64,000 nucleotides of DNA from Bacteroidota bacterium. GTDB lineage: Bacteria; Bacteroidota; Bacteroidia; NS11-12g; UBA9320. How positions within the stretch are numbered: position 1 is the stretch's first letter; each line of letters begins with the position of its first letter. Below the pieces are notes generated by a model, which had not been told where the DNA came from, ran no database searches, and saw only the letters and a program-made list of their open reading frames with translations. Where the stretch lies: the NCBI GenBank assembly GCA_947468275.1, contig CANIKO010000007.1:108130-172129 (forward strand), read 5' to 3'. A program made the position numbers and the translations under genes. This document shows, piece by piece, positions 55,683-64,000 of this stretch.

Positions 55683-57806
55683 ATGAGTTTAGAGAAATTT
55701 TACTACGACAACAAGCTCCCGAAGTTATTTGCAATTGCTTGCATTTTTTGGGGGACGGTAGGAATGCTATTAGGTGTAATTGCTGCATTTCAATTAGCAT
55801 TTCCGGTTCTTAATTTTAGCGAATACTTTCCGTATTTAGCTTTTGGCCGTCTACGCCCGGTACACACCAATGCTGTTATTTTTGCATTTGTGGGCAATGG
55901 TATTTTTACAGGTATTTATTATGCCTTGCCGCGATTATTAAAAACACCCATGTGGAGTAATACCTTTGGTAAAATTCATTTCTGGGGTTGGCAATTAATT
56001 ATCGTTTCGGCAGCTGTTTCTTTGCTAATGGGCTTTACCACAGGTAAAGAATATGCTGAATTGGAATGGCCGATTGATATTGCCATTACCCTTATTTGGG
56101 TAATTTTCGGAATCAATATGTTTGGCACCATCCTCACTCGCCGAGAAAGACATTTGTATGTAGCCATTTGGTTTTTTATAGCTTCATGGGTCACGGTGGC
56201 CATGTTGCACATTGTAAACTCAATGGAATTTCCAGTTTCATTTATGAAAAGTTATTCATGGTATGCAGGAGTACAAGATGCTTTGGTGCAATGGTGGTAT
56301 GGTCACAATGCTGTGGCTTTCTTTTTAACTACACCTTACTTGGGTTTAATGTATTACTATTTACCCAAGGCAGCCAATCGGCCAGTGTATTCCTATCGAT
56401 TAAGCATTGTTCACTTTTGGAGTTTAATATTTTTATATATTTGGGCAGGACCTCACCATTTACTATATACCGCATTGCCTGATTGGGCCCAATCATTAGG
56501 AACAGCCTTTTCAATAATGCTAATATTGCCGAGTTGGGGGGGGATGCTAAATGGGTTATTTACCTTGCGTGGTGCCTGGGATAAAGTTCGTGAAGACCCT
56601 GTTCTTAAATTTTTCGTTGTAGCCGTTACCTGCTATGGTATGAGCACCTTTGAAGGCCCTATGTTGGCACTTAAAAATGTAAATGCAATATCGCATTACA
56701 GTGATTGGACAGTGGCTCACGTGCATATTGGCGCTTTAGGCTGGAATGGGTTTTTAACCTTTGGAATGATGTATTGGTTAATCCCAAAATTATTCAATAC
56801 TACTTTGTATTCGCGTAAGCTAGCATCAACACACTTTTGGATTGGCACATTAGGAATTCTTTTGTATGCCATACCCATGTATTGGAGTGCTTTCAGAGCC
56901 TATTTTATGATGAAAGCATTTACTCCAGAAGGACAATTACAATATCAATTTATAGATGTAGTTCAAAGTACAATACCATTTTATATAATGAGAGCTTTAG
57001 GGGGAACCATTTTCCTAACCGGTGTAATTCTAATGATTTACAACTTGATAAAAACTGCAAAAGCTGGATCGTTTGTAGCAAAAGAAGAAGCAGAGGCAGC
57101 GCCTTTACTAAAGGAATACAATGCCCCTACTAATACCATTTGGCATAGTTTTATCGAAAGAAAACCTCTACTTTTATTGGTGCTAAGTTTAGTGGTTGTT
57201 GCTATAGGAGGTATGGTTGAATTGATACCAACCTTTATCGTAAAAGAAAATATCCCCACCATTAGTTCGGTAAAACCATACACTCCTTTAGAACTTCAAG
57301 GAAGAGATATTTACATTAGAGAAGGTTGTTATAATTGCCACTCACAAATGATACGTCCATTTAGATATGAAGTAACCCGCTATGGTGAATACTCCAAGGC
57401 AGGTGAATTTGTTTATGACCACCCATTTCAGTGGGGGAGCAAACGCACGGGCCCAGATTTGGCTCGTATTGGTGGAAAGTATGGTGATGCATGGCATTTT
57501 AACCACATGCTCGAACCAAGCTCCATGTCGCCAGGCTCTATTATGCCCTCCTATCCTTCATTATTTGAAAATGATATAGACAAAGGAAGTACTAATTCTA
57601 AAATTTATGCCATGCGAAAAATAGGGGTGCCATATGCTGATAATTATGAAGCACAAGCCAATAAAGATTTAGAAGTACAGGCTAACAAAATTTCGAAAAA
57701 TTTGGCTGATAATAAAATTAATATTGGCAGTGAAAAAGAAATAATTGCTCTTATTGCTTATCTGCAACGTGTAGGAACTGATATTAAATTACAATCAAAA
57801 AAATAA
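55683..57806 (+). CDS. ccoNO: Fused cbb3 cytochrome c oxidase subunit I/II (CcoN-CcoO)
   Basis: The 707-residue protein fuses the twelve-span catalytic subunit to the c-haem subunit. In the CcoN part a haem His lies in VHTNAVIFAFVGN, the CuB/haem b3 ligands are in WWYGHNAVAFF and GPHHLLYT, and haem ligands lie in HVHIGALGWNG. The CcoO part starts after a linker with a further span (LLLVLSLVVVAIGGMVE) and carries one haem-binding motif CYNCH (549-553) followed by MIRPFRYE. Such fusion is common in Bacteroidota. It reduces O2 with high affinity at the inner membrane. Confidence 0.96.
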   Translation: MSLEKFYYDNKLPKLFAIACIFWGTVGMLLGVIAAFQLAFPVLNFSEYFPYLAFGRLRPVHTNAVIFAFVGNGIFTGIYYALPRLLKTPMWSNTFGKIHFWGWQLIIVSAAVSLLMGFTTGKEYAELEWPIDIAITLIWVIFGINMFGTILTRRERHLYVAIWFFIASWVTVAMLHIVNSMEFPVSFMKSYSWYAGVQDALVQWWYGHNAVAFFLTTPYLGLMYYYLPKAANRPVYSYRLSIVHFWSLIFLYIWAGPHHLLYTALPDWAQSLGTAFSIMLILPSWGGMLNGLFTLRGAWDKVREDPVLKFFVVAVTCYGMSTFEGPMLALKNVNAISHYSDWTVAHVHIGALGWNGFLTFGMMYWLIPKLFNTTLYSRKLASTHFWIGTLGILLYAIPMYWSAFRAYFMMKAFTPEGQLQYQFIDVVQSTIPFYIMRALGGTIFLTGVILMIYNLIKTAKAGSFVAKEEAEAAPLLKEYNAPTNTIWHSFIERKPLLLLVLSLVVVAIGGMVELIPTFIVKENIPTISSVKPYTPLELQGRDIYIREGCYNCHSQMIRPFRYEVTRYGEYSKAGEFVYDHPFQWGSKRTGPDLARIGGKYGDAWHFNHMLEPSSMSPGSIMPSYPSLFENDIDKGSTNSKIYAMRKIGVPYADNYEAQANKDLEVQANKISKNLADNKINIGSEKEIIALIAYLQRVGTDIKLQSKK

Positions 57807-57819
57807 TCAGATATTAAAA

Positions 57820-57978
57820 ATGAAATTTTCAACCTATCTCGAAAAAATAGTGGGTGTTAGTATATATCCTGTGATATCCTTAATACTATTCGTAAACTTT
57901 TTCACCTTAGTTACATTCTGGATTTTCAGCATTGACAAAAAGGAAATTGAAAGAATTGAAAAACTTCCATTGGACTAA
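57820..57978 (+). CDS. ccoQ: CcoQ-like small cbb3 subunit
   Basis: The 52-residue peptide begins MKFSTYLEKIVGVSIYPVIS, with one membrane span (ISLILFVNFFTLVTFWIF) and a charged tail (DKKEIERIEKLPLD). Its size, topology and position between ccoNO and ccoP fit CcoQ/FixQ; the sequence itself is too short for a firm family call. Confidence 0.8.
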   Translation: MKFSTYLEKIVGVSIYPVISLILFVNFFTLVTFWIFSIDKKEIERIEKLPLD

Positions 57979-57993
57979 TTAAATTTTAAACAC

Positions 57994-59109
57994 ATGAAAC
58001 AGAATATTAAAAAAATTGTACTCAGTTGCATCTTATTCTCAGCTCCATATTTAATAATGGCTCAGAATGCAAATACGAATAAAAATGTAAGTATGGATTT
58101 TAATTGGATTCTCATAGTAATTGCATTCATACTGCTTTTGCCAATTTATATAATGAGCAAAACATTTTTACATGCTTTAAAAGAAAATCTAAAAAAGACG
58201 AAATCCAATTCCAAAACAAAAGCTAGTCTTGTAATTTTACTTGTTGGCCTAAGTCAATTCAGCGAAGCAAAAACCTTTAATGCCATTGATATGTCTTCCA
58301 ATTGGCTAGCTTGGTTATTGGTTTGCGTTATTATTATCGAAACCTTCTTAATTGTATTTTTTTCGCTTCAAACCATCAAATTTTTAACGCCTTCTGCCGA
58401 GGAAGAAGAAACTGCAACTTCAGTGACAGCAGAAAGCCAAAGAAGTTGGTTTGGAAAAATCTGGGATAAAATGAACCGATTTAAGCCATTATCAGAAGAA
58501 GGGGATATTGATACTGGGCATAGCTATGATGGAATCAGAGAATTGGATAACGTTACCCCTCCTTGGTTTATAACCGCTTTTGCAATCACCATAGTATTTG
58601 CGGCGGTATATTTATACCGATATCACGTTGCCAAATCAGCACCGTTACAAGATGAAGAATATGCCATCGAAATAGCTCAGGCTGAAAAAGATAATTCGAA
58701 ACTTTTATCTACCGAAGCCAATAAAATTGATGAAAACACCGTAGTAATGCTTGGAGCTTCTGATATTGAGGATGGCAAAAAAATATTTACACAAATATGC
58801 ATTGCCTGCCACGGACCTGCAGGTGGCAGTAAGGCTGGCGGTGTAGGACCAAACCTAACCGATGATTATTGGATTCATGGCGGGTCAATACAGAATATTT
58901 TCAAATCCATTAAATATGGCTGGCCCGAAAAAGGAATGATTTCATGGAAAAATAATTTCTCACCAAAACAAATGGCTCAATTAGCTAGTTTTGTTAAATC
59001 TATTCATGGTACAAACCCTCCAGGTGCTAAGGAACCTCAAGGCGAATTATACAAAGAGGAAAGTGCTGCAACATCAGCAGCAACCGACTCGGCTAGTGTG
59101 AAAAAATAA
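57994..59109 (+). CDS. ccoP: cbb3 oxidase subunit III CcoP, single c-haem form
   Basis: The 371-residue protein begins with a signal-like segment (LSCILFSAPYLIMAQ) and two further spans (about 38-58 and 98-122). The CcoP core then has the conserved DGIRELDNVTPPWFITAF before its membrane span. One haem c motif CIACH (269-273) and a later Met (GMISW) form the single cytochrome domain. Proteobacterial CcoP carries two haems; the one-haem form with an N-terminal extension is the Bacteroidota pattern. A 15-base-pair stem-loop follows the gene. Confidence 0.92.
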   Translation: MKQNIKKIVLSCILFSAPYLIMAQNANTNKNVSMDFNWILIVIAFILLLPIYIMSKTFLHALKENLKKTKSNSKTKASLVILLVGLSQFSEAKTFNAIDMSSNWLAWLLVCVIIIETFLIVFFSLQTIKFLTPSAEEEETATSVTAESQRSWFGKIWDKMNRFKPLSEEGDIDTGHSYDGIRELDNVTPPWFITAFAITIVFAAVYLYRYHVAKSAPLQDEEYAIEIAQAEKDNSKLLSTEANKIDENTVVMLGASDIEDGKKIFTQICIACHGPAGGSKAGGVGPNLTDDYWIHGGSIQNIFKSIKYGWPEKGMISWKNNFSPKQMAQLASFVKSIHGTNPPGAKEPQGELYKEESAATSAATDSASVKK

Positions 59110-59121
59110 CAGGCCATTTTC

Positions 59122-59159
59122 CAAAGTTCAATAACAGTCCAGGTTGTTATTGAACTTTG
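59122..59159 (+). terminator. Long hairpin between ccoP and ccoG
   Basis: CAAAGTTCAATAACA (59122-59136) and TGTTATTGAACTTTG (59145-59159) form a perfect 15-base-pair stem with an 8-base loop, extendable by CATTTTC/GAAAATG. Ts after it are few, so it may be a partial terminator or RNA-stability element that lowers expression of ccoGH relative to the structural subunits. Confidence 0.65.
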
Positions 59160-59201
59160 AAAATGAAAATATTTTAGGCATCGCATTAATAACAACAGAA
59201 A

Positions 59202-60614
59202 TTGAGAGAAGAGGATTTATTACATGCTGAAAGTTACAGGGATCGGGCAAGTACAGTTACTAATTCAGGTAAAAGAAATTGGATATATGCTTTAAAACCA
59301 TCAGGTAAATGGTATAGATATCGAAAAATTATTGCTTGGTTTTATTTGGCGTCATTTTTCCTTATTCCGTTTATTAAGGTTAACGGTTTACCTTTCATGC
59401 TTATAAATTTACCCCAAGGTAAATTTATACTCTTCAGCAAGATTTTTTGGCCACAGGATTTTTTCATCTTTGCCATTGCTATGATCACTTTTATAGTTTT
59501 CGTAGTTCTATTTACGGTTGTCTTTGGGCGGTTATTTTGCGGTTGGGTATGTCCTCAAACCGTTTTTATGGAATTTGTTTTCCGACCTATCGAATGGCTG
59601 ATTGAAGGCTCACCCAGCCAACAGAAAAAATTAAAAGAATCGGGCAATAAAACAAAAATAGCCTTTAAAAAAACCGTTAAACATATTCTTTATTTTTTCA
59701 TCTCCTTCATTATCGCCAATACCTTCTTGGCTTATATACTGGGAATGGATGAAATAATAAAAATGATACGTGAACCTATTTCAGATAATCTAGGTTTGCT
59801 CACCGGACTTATTGTTTTTACGTTCCTTTTTTATTCCGTTTTTGCTTTTGTACGGGAACTCGTCTGTACCACTATTTGTCCTTATGGCCGCTTGCAAGGA
59901 GTAATGTTTGATAAAGACACCATGCAAATATCCTATGATTACAAACGGGGTGAACCGCGTGGAAAATTTAGAAAAAGCAGCGAACGAACCGAAGGCGATT
60001 GTGTAGACTGTAAAAAATGTGTGCAGGTGTGCCCTACGGGTATTGATATTAGAGATGGGATACAAATGGAATGTGTTGGATGCACTGCCTGTATAGATGC
60101 TTGCAATGAAGTGATGGAATCGCTTAATTTCAAAAAAGGATTAATACGCTATGCCTCCGAAAATGAAATAAGCTCGGGCACCAAATTTCATTTTAATGCC
60201 CGCATGAAATCTTATACTATTCTTCTTAGTGTTTTAATGGTAGCAATGGCCTTTTTAATTTTTACCCGTAAAACGATTGAAACAAATATTATTAGAGTTA
60301 GAGGACAACTTTTTCAGGAAGTAGCCGGAGGAAAAATAAGTAACCTATTTGATGCTAAAATAATTAATAAAACCAACGAGGAGGTGCCTTTAACCCTGAA
60401 ATTAGAAGATTTGCATGGCGAAATAAAACTGATAGGTAGGCAGCGAATAAAATTGAAAAAGGAAGCCGTTAACGAATACACTTTCTTTTTGGAGATACCT
60501 AAAAAGGAACTACCGAAGCACAGTACTAGAATTAAAATTGGGGTGTATAGAGATAATGAAAGAATCCAAACCATCAGAACCAAATTTTTAGGACCATTTA
60601 ATAATAACTTTTAA
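59202..60614 (+). CDS. ccoG: CcoG (RdxA/FixG) polyferredoxin, cbb3 assembly copper reductase
   Basis: The 470-residue protein starts at TTG (MREEDLLHAESYRDR). Several spans surround FGRLFCGWVCPQTVFMEF. Two 4Fe-4S ferredoxin motifs follow (CVDCKKCVQVCPTG from Cys267, CVGCTACIDACNEVM). A C-terminal IgD-like domain (KIINKTNEEVPLTLKL) has the FixG_C layout. CcoG reduces Cu(II) to Cu(I) for CcoI-dependent loading of the oxidase. It precedes ccoH by 3 bases. Confidence 0.95.
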   Translation: MREEDLLHAESYRDRASTVTNSGKRNWIYALKPSGKWYRYRKIIAWFYLASFFLIPFIKVNGLPFMLINLPQGKFILFSKIFWPQDFFIFAIAMITFIVFVVLFTVVFGRLFCGWVCPQTVFMEFVFRPIEWLIEGSPSQQKKLKESGNKTKIAFKKTVKHILYFFISFIIANTFLAYILGMDEIIKMIREPISDNLGLLTGLIVFTFLFYSVFAFVRELVCTTICPYGRLQGVMFDKDTMQISYDYKRGEPRGKFRKSSERTEGDCVDCKKCVQVCPTGIDIRDGIQMECVGCTACIDACNEVMESLNFKKGLIRYASENEISSGTKFHFNARMKSYTILLSVLMVAMAFLIFTRKTIETNIIRVRGQLFQEVAGGKISNLFDAKIINKTNEEVPLTLKLEDLHGEIKLIGRQRIKLKKEAVNEYTFFLEIPKKELPKHSTRIKIGVYRDNERIQTIRTKFLGPFNNNF

Positions 60615-60617
60615 ACC

Positions 60618-61058
60618 ATGAATTGGGGACATAAACTAACACTTGTAATCATTGCTTTTATCTTTTGTATGCTAACGATGGTATTTATTGCGTATAAGCA
60701 AACCAATGATATGGTAGACGATAACTACTATGAAAAAGAAATGAATTATCAATCTCTGATTGATGCATCACATAACCTAAACGCTATAAGTAACGATGCC
60801 ATTATCATTCAAACCAGCAAAGAAGTTTCGGTTCAAATTCCACCGCAAATGGTCAAAGGATTTAAAGGCGGACAACTTGTTTTTATGAAAACAGATAATC
60901 AAAAAAAGGATTTTTCTTTAAACTTCTCACCGGATGTATACGGATTATTTGTTATACCAAAATCAAAATTTTCGACCGGTGCCTATAAGGTAAAAATCCA
61001 GTGGGAGAGTAATAAAAAAGACTATTACCGAGAAGAAAATTTAATAGTTAGTAATTAA
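60618..61058 (+). CDS. ccoH: FixH/CcoH-family cbb3 assembly protein
   Basis: This is a 146-residue protein with one N-terminal span (LTLVIIAFIFCMLTMVFIA) and the FixH motif VDDNYYEKEMNYQ just outside it. The periplasmic beta domain continues to YKVKIQWESNKKDYYREE. CcoH takes part in late assembly of the oxidase. It sits 3 bases after ccoG and is clearly co-translated with it. Confidence 0.93.
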   Translation: MNWGHKLTLVIIAFIFCMLTMVFIAYKQTNDMVDDNYYEKEMNYQSLIDASHNLNAISNDAIIIQTSKEVSVQIPPQMVKGFKGGQLVFMKTDNQKKDFSLNFSPDVYGLFVIPKSKFSTGAYKVKIQWESNKKDYYREENLIVSN

Positions 61059-61153
61059 TCAAGGGGCTTATTTCAGCTGGCAATTGGGAATGCCCTATGA
61101 ATAATAAAAATTAAACAGTATTAATAAACAACAGAAGTGAACAGTTATATACT

Positions 61154-61861
61154 ATGAACGACATTCTTCTAGTTTTTATATCCGGTTTTTCCATTGGTCT
61201 TTTGGGTAGCTTTCATTGTGTAGGGATGTGCGGACCATTGGCATTGGCATTGCCCATTCATCATTTGTCATCGTTTTACAAATCCTTATCTGTGCTTTTT
61301 TATAATATAGGCCGAGCTGTTACTTATGCGTCTATGGGTGTGGTATTTGGTATTATTGGGCAAAGCTTTAATTTTTTTAATTGGCAGCAAGGCTTATCCA
61401 TAGGAGCTGGAATACTAATACTGGCAATATTATTAATGAATCAATTTGGAAACGTGAACACCAATCAATTTAGCCGCTTTTCGCAAGCCATAAAAGTAAA
61501 ACTAGGTACCTATTTAAAATCCGATAAAAAACTAATCAGCTATTTGTATATCGGCCTGCTCAACGGTTTTTTACCCTGTGGATTGGTATATATAGCCATT
61601 GCCTCGGCCATTGCCACCGGAAGTATTTTAAGCAGCAGCCTCCTTATGTTTTCCTTTGGATTGGGCACTTTACCCGTTATGGCTCTCACCATGGTTTTAG
61701 GAAAATTTATCTCCATAAACCTTCGCCAACGATTAAATAAAATAACACCTTACCTAATTATGGCGGTGGCGGTTTTACTCATTGTTCGCGGTTTCAATTT
61801 GGGAATCCCTTACCTATCTCCCGCACATGATGCCAACCATGTAACCTGTTGTCACAACTAA
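61154..61861 (+). CDS. SafE/UreH-like membrane protein linked to cbb3 copper handling
   Basis: The 235-residue, roughly six-span protein has the two halves typical of the SafE/UreH_2 group: GSFHCVGMCGPLALALP near the N terminus and LNGFLPCGLVYIAIASA in the middle. The paired Cys/Met and Pro-Cys sites recall DsbD-like and copper transporters. It ends in DANHVTCCHN, a His/Cys tail suited to metal binding. Proteins of this group commonly close cbb3 clusters. Its exact activity is unproven. It follows ccoH after 95 bases. Confidence 0.85.
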   Translation: MNDILLVFISGFSIGLLGSFHCVGMCGPLALALPIHHLSSFYKSLSVLFYNIGRAVTYASMGVVFGIIGQSFNFFNWQQGLSIGAGILILAILLMNQFGNVNTNQFSRFSQAIKVKLGTYLKSDKKLISYLYIGLLNGFLPCGLVYIAIASAIATGSILSSSLLMFSFGLGTLPVMALTMVLGKFISINLRQRLNKITPYLIMAVAVLLIVRGFNLGIPYLSPAHDANHVTCCHN

Positions 61862-61934
61862 AAAATTAAAATTAATTACAAATAGGAGATTAGATAATGC
61901 CTTGTATTAAAATTAAACTTAAAATAATTATCAT

Positions 61935-62312
61935 ATGAAAAATAGCATATCACACCTACACGCCGTTTGCCAAGACTGGACCCGAGAATTGAAATTTTAC
62001 AAATCCGAAACCCCGATTTTTAAAAAACGCCTCGAAGAAATAGTTCAAAAAAATACCTCACATGAAATATTAGCTCAGGTGGAGCATTTTGAAAATAAGT
62101 TTGCAATAATGAATCTTCATTTTGACGAACTGATTCATGATTTGCGGCTTATGGACGAAGCTTTGCTGAAAGAAGCCACTCAAAAACCCAACTTTATAAG
62201 CCTTAAAATTATTGATGATGATACCAATTTACAAGAGTTGATGGATTTTACAGCGTCTGATTTTGGCGGCACCAAAAAGGAATTTTACCAGTTTTTGGCC
62301 AAATATCTGTAG
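61935..62312 (+). CDS. Small helical hypothetical protein
   Basis: The 125-residue, charged, helical and probably coiled-coil protein (DWTRELKFYKSETPIFKKRL, HFENKFAIMNLHFDELIHDL) has no signal peptide or membrane span. No family is recognised. The 73-base gap after the SafE-like gene leaves open whether it belongs to the cbb3 cluster; a cytoplasmic stress or scaffolding role is only a guess. Confidence 0.65.
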   Translation: MKNSISHLHAVCQDWTRELKFYKSETPIFKKRLEEIVQKNTSHEILAQVEHFENKFAIMNLHFDELIHDLRLMDEALLKEATQKPNFISLKIIDDDTNLQELMDFTASDFGGTKKEFYQFLAKYL

Positions 62313-62633
62313 GTCAAAAATTTATAAGTTATGAATTAATGTCATTAACATAAAAAAATCCAAAGGATTTTAATGTTTATAGAATAAGATTATAGCGAGT
62401 ATAATTCGACCCCTTCGGGGTCGAACATGCAATTTATTTATGGAAACTATAAACATCTGACCTTTTCAAGGTCAATAAAATATTGAGTTATGAATTATAA
62501 GCCAGGAATGGTTTGTAATTCATAACTTTTATTATCACTTTAATTTCTATGAGTACTTTAAAACTGAACCACAAAGTAAATAAAGCTATTTATAAACTGG
62601 CAAACACATTATATTTGAACTAGTTGATTAGTA
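62313..62633. other. Intergenic region with palindromes upstream of the recombinase
   Basis: No gene is seen. Besides the two GC-rich palindromes at 62407-62473, AGTTATGAATTA-type segments occur near 62325 and 62485 directly and near 62517 inverted, so the region is dense in dyads. It could include a recombination site but no attachment core can be defined. Confidence 0.45.
62407..62473. repeat. REP-like palindrome pair
   Basis: CGACCCC-TTC-GGGGTCG (62407-62423) and GACCTT-TTC-AAGGTC (62459-62473) are perfect hairpins with the same TTC loop, 35 bases apart. Paired GACC...GGTC hairpins of this kind are common intergenic repeats in Bacteroidota genomes. They are unlike the RAYT-linked repeats at the left end of the window. 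Confidence 0.7.
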
Positions 62634-63752
62634 ATGAAAACCGTTACTTTATATCTGGCCAAGCATCGTCAAATGCAAGTTGTAATTATTCAATTTGAAA
62701 TGGATGACGCTATCGCAGCAGCCATCAAATCACTAAAATCATCCAAATGGAGCCAAACATTAAAATCGTGGTATGTACCTTATAATTTGGAAGTATTGCA
62801 TGAAATAAAAAAATTACTATCGCCCTTATGTGCTATCAATGCCGAACAATTAAAGGAACAATTGAATGCTGAAAAAGACAAAGCCACAAAAAATGCATAC
62901 ATAAATACTAGTGCCAAGCCCAAAATTGAACGTTATATAAAATGGATGCAATCCAAACGTTATAGCCCAAGTACCATCAATACTTATTCAGAAGCTTTAA
63001 AAACCTTTTTAAAGTACCATTATCAAAAACCTTTAGAGGAAATAACCAACCAAGATATTGTTGATTTTAATACCGAATATATTTTAAAGCAAAATCTTTC
63101 ATCCTCCTACCAAAATCAGGTGGTTAATGCCATAAAATTATTTTTTAGGCAAATAGAAAATAGGGTATTAGATGTAGATTTGATACATAGGCCAAAACGA
63201 GAAAAGCTTTTGCCTAATGTATTGAGCAAAGAAGAAATAAAGAAAATATTGGAAGCACATAGTAATATTAAACACAGGGCTATGTTGAGCCTTATATATA
63301 GCTCTGGCTTGCGAAGAAGCGAATTACTAAAGTTAAAACCTGCAGATATTGATTCAAAACGAGGAATTATAATAATTAGACAATCAAAAGGCAAAAAAGA
63401 TAGAATTGCTCCATTATCAAAAAAAATATTGATTATGCTTAGAACATATTTTGAAGAGCACAGACCAAAGCAGTGGCTGTTTGAGGGAGCAATGGAAAAT
63501 GAACCTTATAGTGAAAAAAGTTTGGAATCTGTTTTAAAGCAAGCCTTAGTTAAAGCTAAAATTACAAAACCTGTGACCTTACATTGGTTGCGCCACAGCT
63601 ATGCTACCCATTTGTTAGAATCAGGTACAGACCTAAGATATATACAAGAATTATTAGGGCACAATAGTAGCCGGACCACGGAAATTTACACCCACGTGAG
63701 TACTAAAAATATACAATCTATGAAAAGCCCATTTGATGACTTGGATATATAA
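62634..63752 (+). CDS. Tyrosine-type site-specific recombinase/integrase
   Basis: The 372-residue protein has an N-terminal domain (1-65) with WSQTLKSWYVPYN, typical of Bacteroidota integrases, then the SAM-like core-binding domain (about 95-185). The catalytic domain has Arg227 (SGLRRSELLKL), Lys252 (SKGKKDR), His317 and Arg320 (LHWLRHSYATHLL), His343 (ELLGH) and nucleophile Tyr352 (IYTHVS). All catalytic residues are present. It is longer than XerC/D (about 300) owing to the extra domain, so it is probably an accessory recombinase. Palindromic sequence lies on both sides. Confidence 0.93.
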   Translation: MKTVTLYLAKHRQMQVVIIQFEMDDAIAAAIKSLKSSKWSQTLKSWYVPYNLEVLHEIKKLLSPLCAINAEQLKEQLNAEKDKATKNAYINTSAKPKIERYIKWMQSKRYSPSTINTYSEALKTFLKYHYQKPLEEITNQDIVDFNTEYILKQNLSSSYQNQVVNAIKLFFRQIENRVLDVDLIHRPKREKLLPNVLSKEEIKKILEAHSNIKHRAMLSLIYSSGLRRSELLKLKPADIDSKRGIIIIRQSKGKKDRIAPLSKKILIMLRTYFEEHRPKQWLFEGAMENEPYSEKSLESVLKQALVKAKITKPVTLHWLRHSYATHLLESGTDLRYIQELLGHNSSRTTEIYTHVSTKNIQSMKSPFDDLDI

Positions 63753-63774
63753 AAATTATAAGATACTTTTGGCA

Positions 63775-63840
63775 GATAAGCCTGATAGATTATCAGGCTT
63801 ATCCAACAACTGTATGTTGGATAAGCCTGACTTTGTCAGG
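63775..63840. repeat. Three overlapping, mutually exclusive hairpins
   Basis: GATAAGCCTGATA (63775-63787) pairs with TATCAGGCTTATC (63791-63803). The second arm, extended as TCAGGCTTATCCAACA (63793-63808), also pairs perfectly over 16 bases with TGTTGGATAAGCCTGA (63815-63830). That arm in turn overlaps CCTGAC-TTT-GTCAGG (63826-63840). The RNA or single-stranded DNA can therefore adopt alternative folds. No T-run follows, so simple termination is unlikely. Confidence 0.8.
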
Positions 63841-63867
63841 GGTATAAACAAGTTAGCCACAATTAGT

Positions 63868-64000
63868 ATGAAACCCTATCAACTGACAAGAATATTATTA
63901 ATTTTTTGGGTATATTTATTTTTGCTTATTGGTAATATTTCATACGGACAATCAAAACTTCATAAAGAAAATGGTTACTATAAATTTGATCCATATTTAA
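63868..64000 (+). CDS. Secreted protein, N-terminal part (partial)
   Basis: A frame starting at ATG 63868 runs off the right edge (44 codons). It begins MKPYQLTRILLIFWVYLFLL, a signal peptide with probable cleavage after SYGQ, then SKLHKENGYYKFDPYL. Nothing about its function can be read from this fragment. Confidence 0.6.
   Translation, partial: MKPYQLTRILLIFWVYLFLLIGNISYGQSKLHKENGYYKFDPYL

Noticed and set aside
62634..63752. Integron integrase (IntI)
   Set aside because: The extra N-terminal WSQTLKSWYVP domain is not part of IntI, the extra IntI helix was not recognised between the catalytic motifs, and no cassette array follows.

Overview
The window looks like a chromosomal segment of a free-living, aerobic to microaerobic member of the Bacteroidota. 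The evidence is AT-rich DNA, several promoters with the phylum's TAnnTTTG -7 box, few Shine-Dalgarno sequences, two giant surface proteins ending in type IX secretion (T9SS) sorting domains, a FecI-like sigma / FecR / TonB-receptor / DUF4249 module, and a cbb3 oxidase with fused CcoN-CcoO. It does not read as a phage or plasmid. The species cannot be named from the sequence.

Layout. 1-5.1 kb: the start of a helicase-like gene, a solute-binding lipoprotein, and a REP-associated tyrosine transposase (RAYT) between copies of its palindromic repeat. The repeat abuts an in-frame 66-codon remnant of the neighbouring outer-membrane protein gene. 5.1-9.9 kb: threonine aldolase, two lipoproteins (one a PqqB-like metallo-hydrolase) and an EF-G-like GTPase without the catalytic His. 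10-26.1 kb: two reverse-strand giants, a 2789-residue PKD-repeat protein with a type B (CHU_C) sorting domain and a 2470-residue DUF11/SdrD-B protein with a type A sorting domain. 26.6-28 kb: two coupled mini membrane proteins, an SDR protein without its catalytic Tyr, and tRNA-Val(TAC). 28.1-33.5 kb: an ECF sigma / mini-ORF / FecR / TonB receptor / DUF4249 transport module.

33.9-39.2 kb: saccharopine dehydrogenase, an HTH regulator, and a divergent epimerase-CPBP-SDR operon. 39.5-43.3 kb: a two-gene secreted-protein cassette present twice in tandem, then a phytol/dolichol-kinase-like gene with an internal frame-changing deletion. 43.4-47.2 kb: divergent cyanophycin synthetase and cyanophycinase, a complete make-and-degrade pair for a nitrogen-storage polymer. 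47.4-52.5 kb: a quinone reductase followed by a structured attC-like region, a phospholipase D lipoprotein and a P2-type cation ATPase. 52.6-61.9 kb: an Fe-S-type Rrf2 regulator and the cluster ccoI-ccoS-ccoNO-ccoQ-ccoP-ccoG-ccoH-safE. 61.9-64 kb: a small orphan protein, REP-like palindromes, a tyrosine recombinase, a set of mutually exclusive hairpins and the start of a secreted protein.

The least explained items are the RAYT element with its gene remnant, the duplicated CsgG-like cassette, the mini-ORF between sigma factor and anti-sigma, a palindrome TTGCA-N5-TGCAA shared by two neighbouring promoter regions, and the overlapping hairpins at 63.8 kb. No restriction, CRISPR, toxin or obvious defence system was found. 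All family assignments come from reading motifs; no database search was run.
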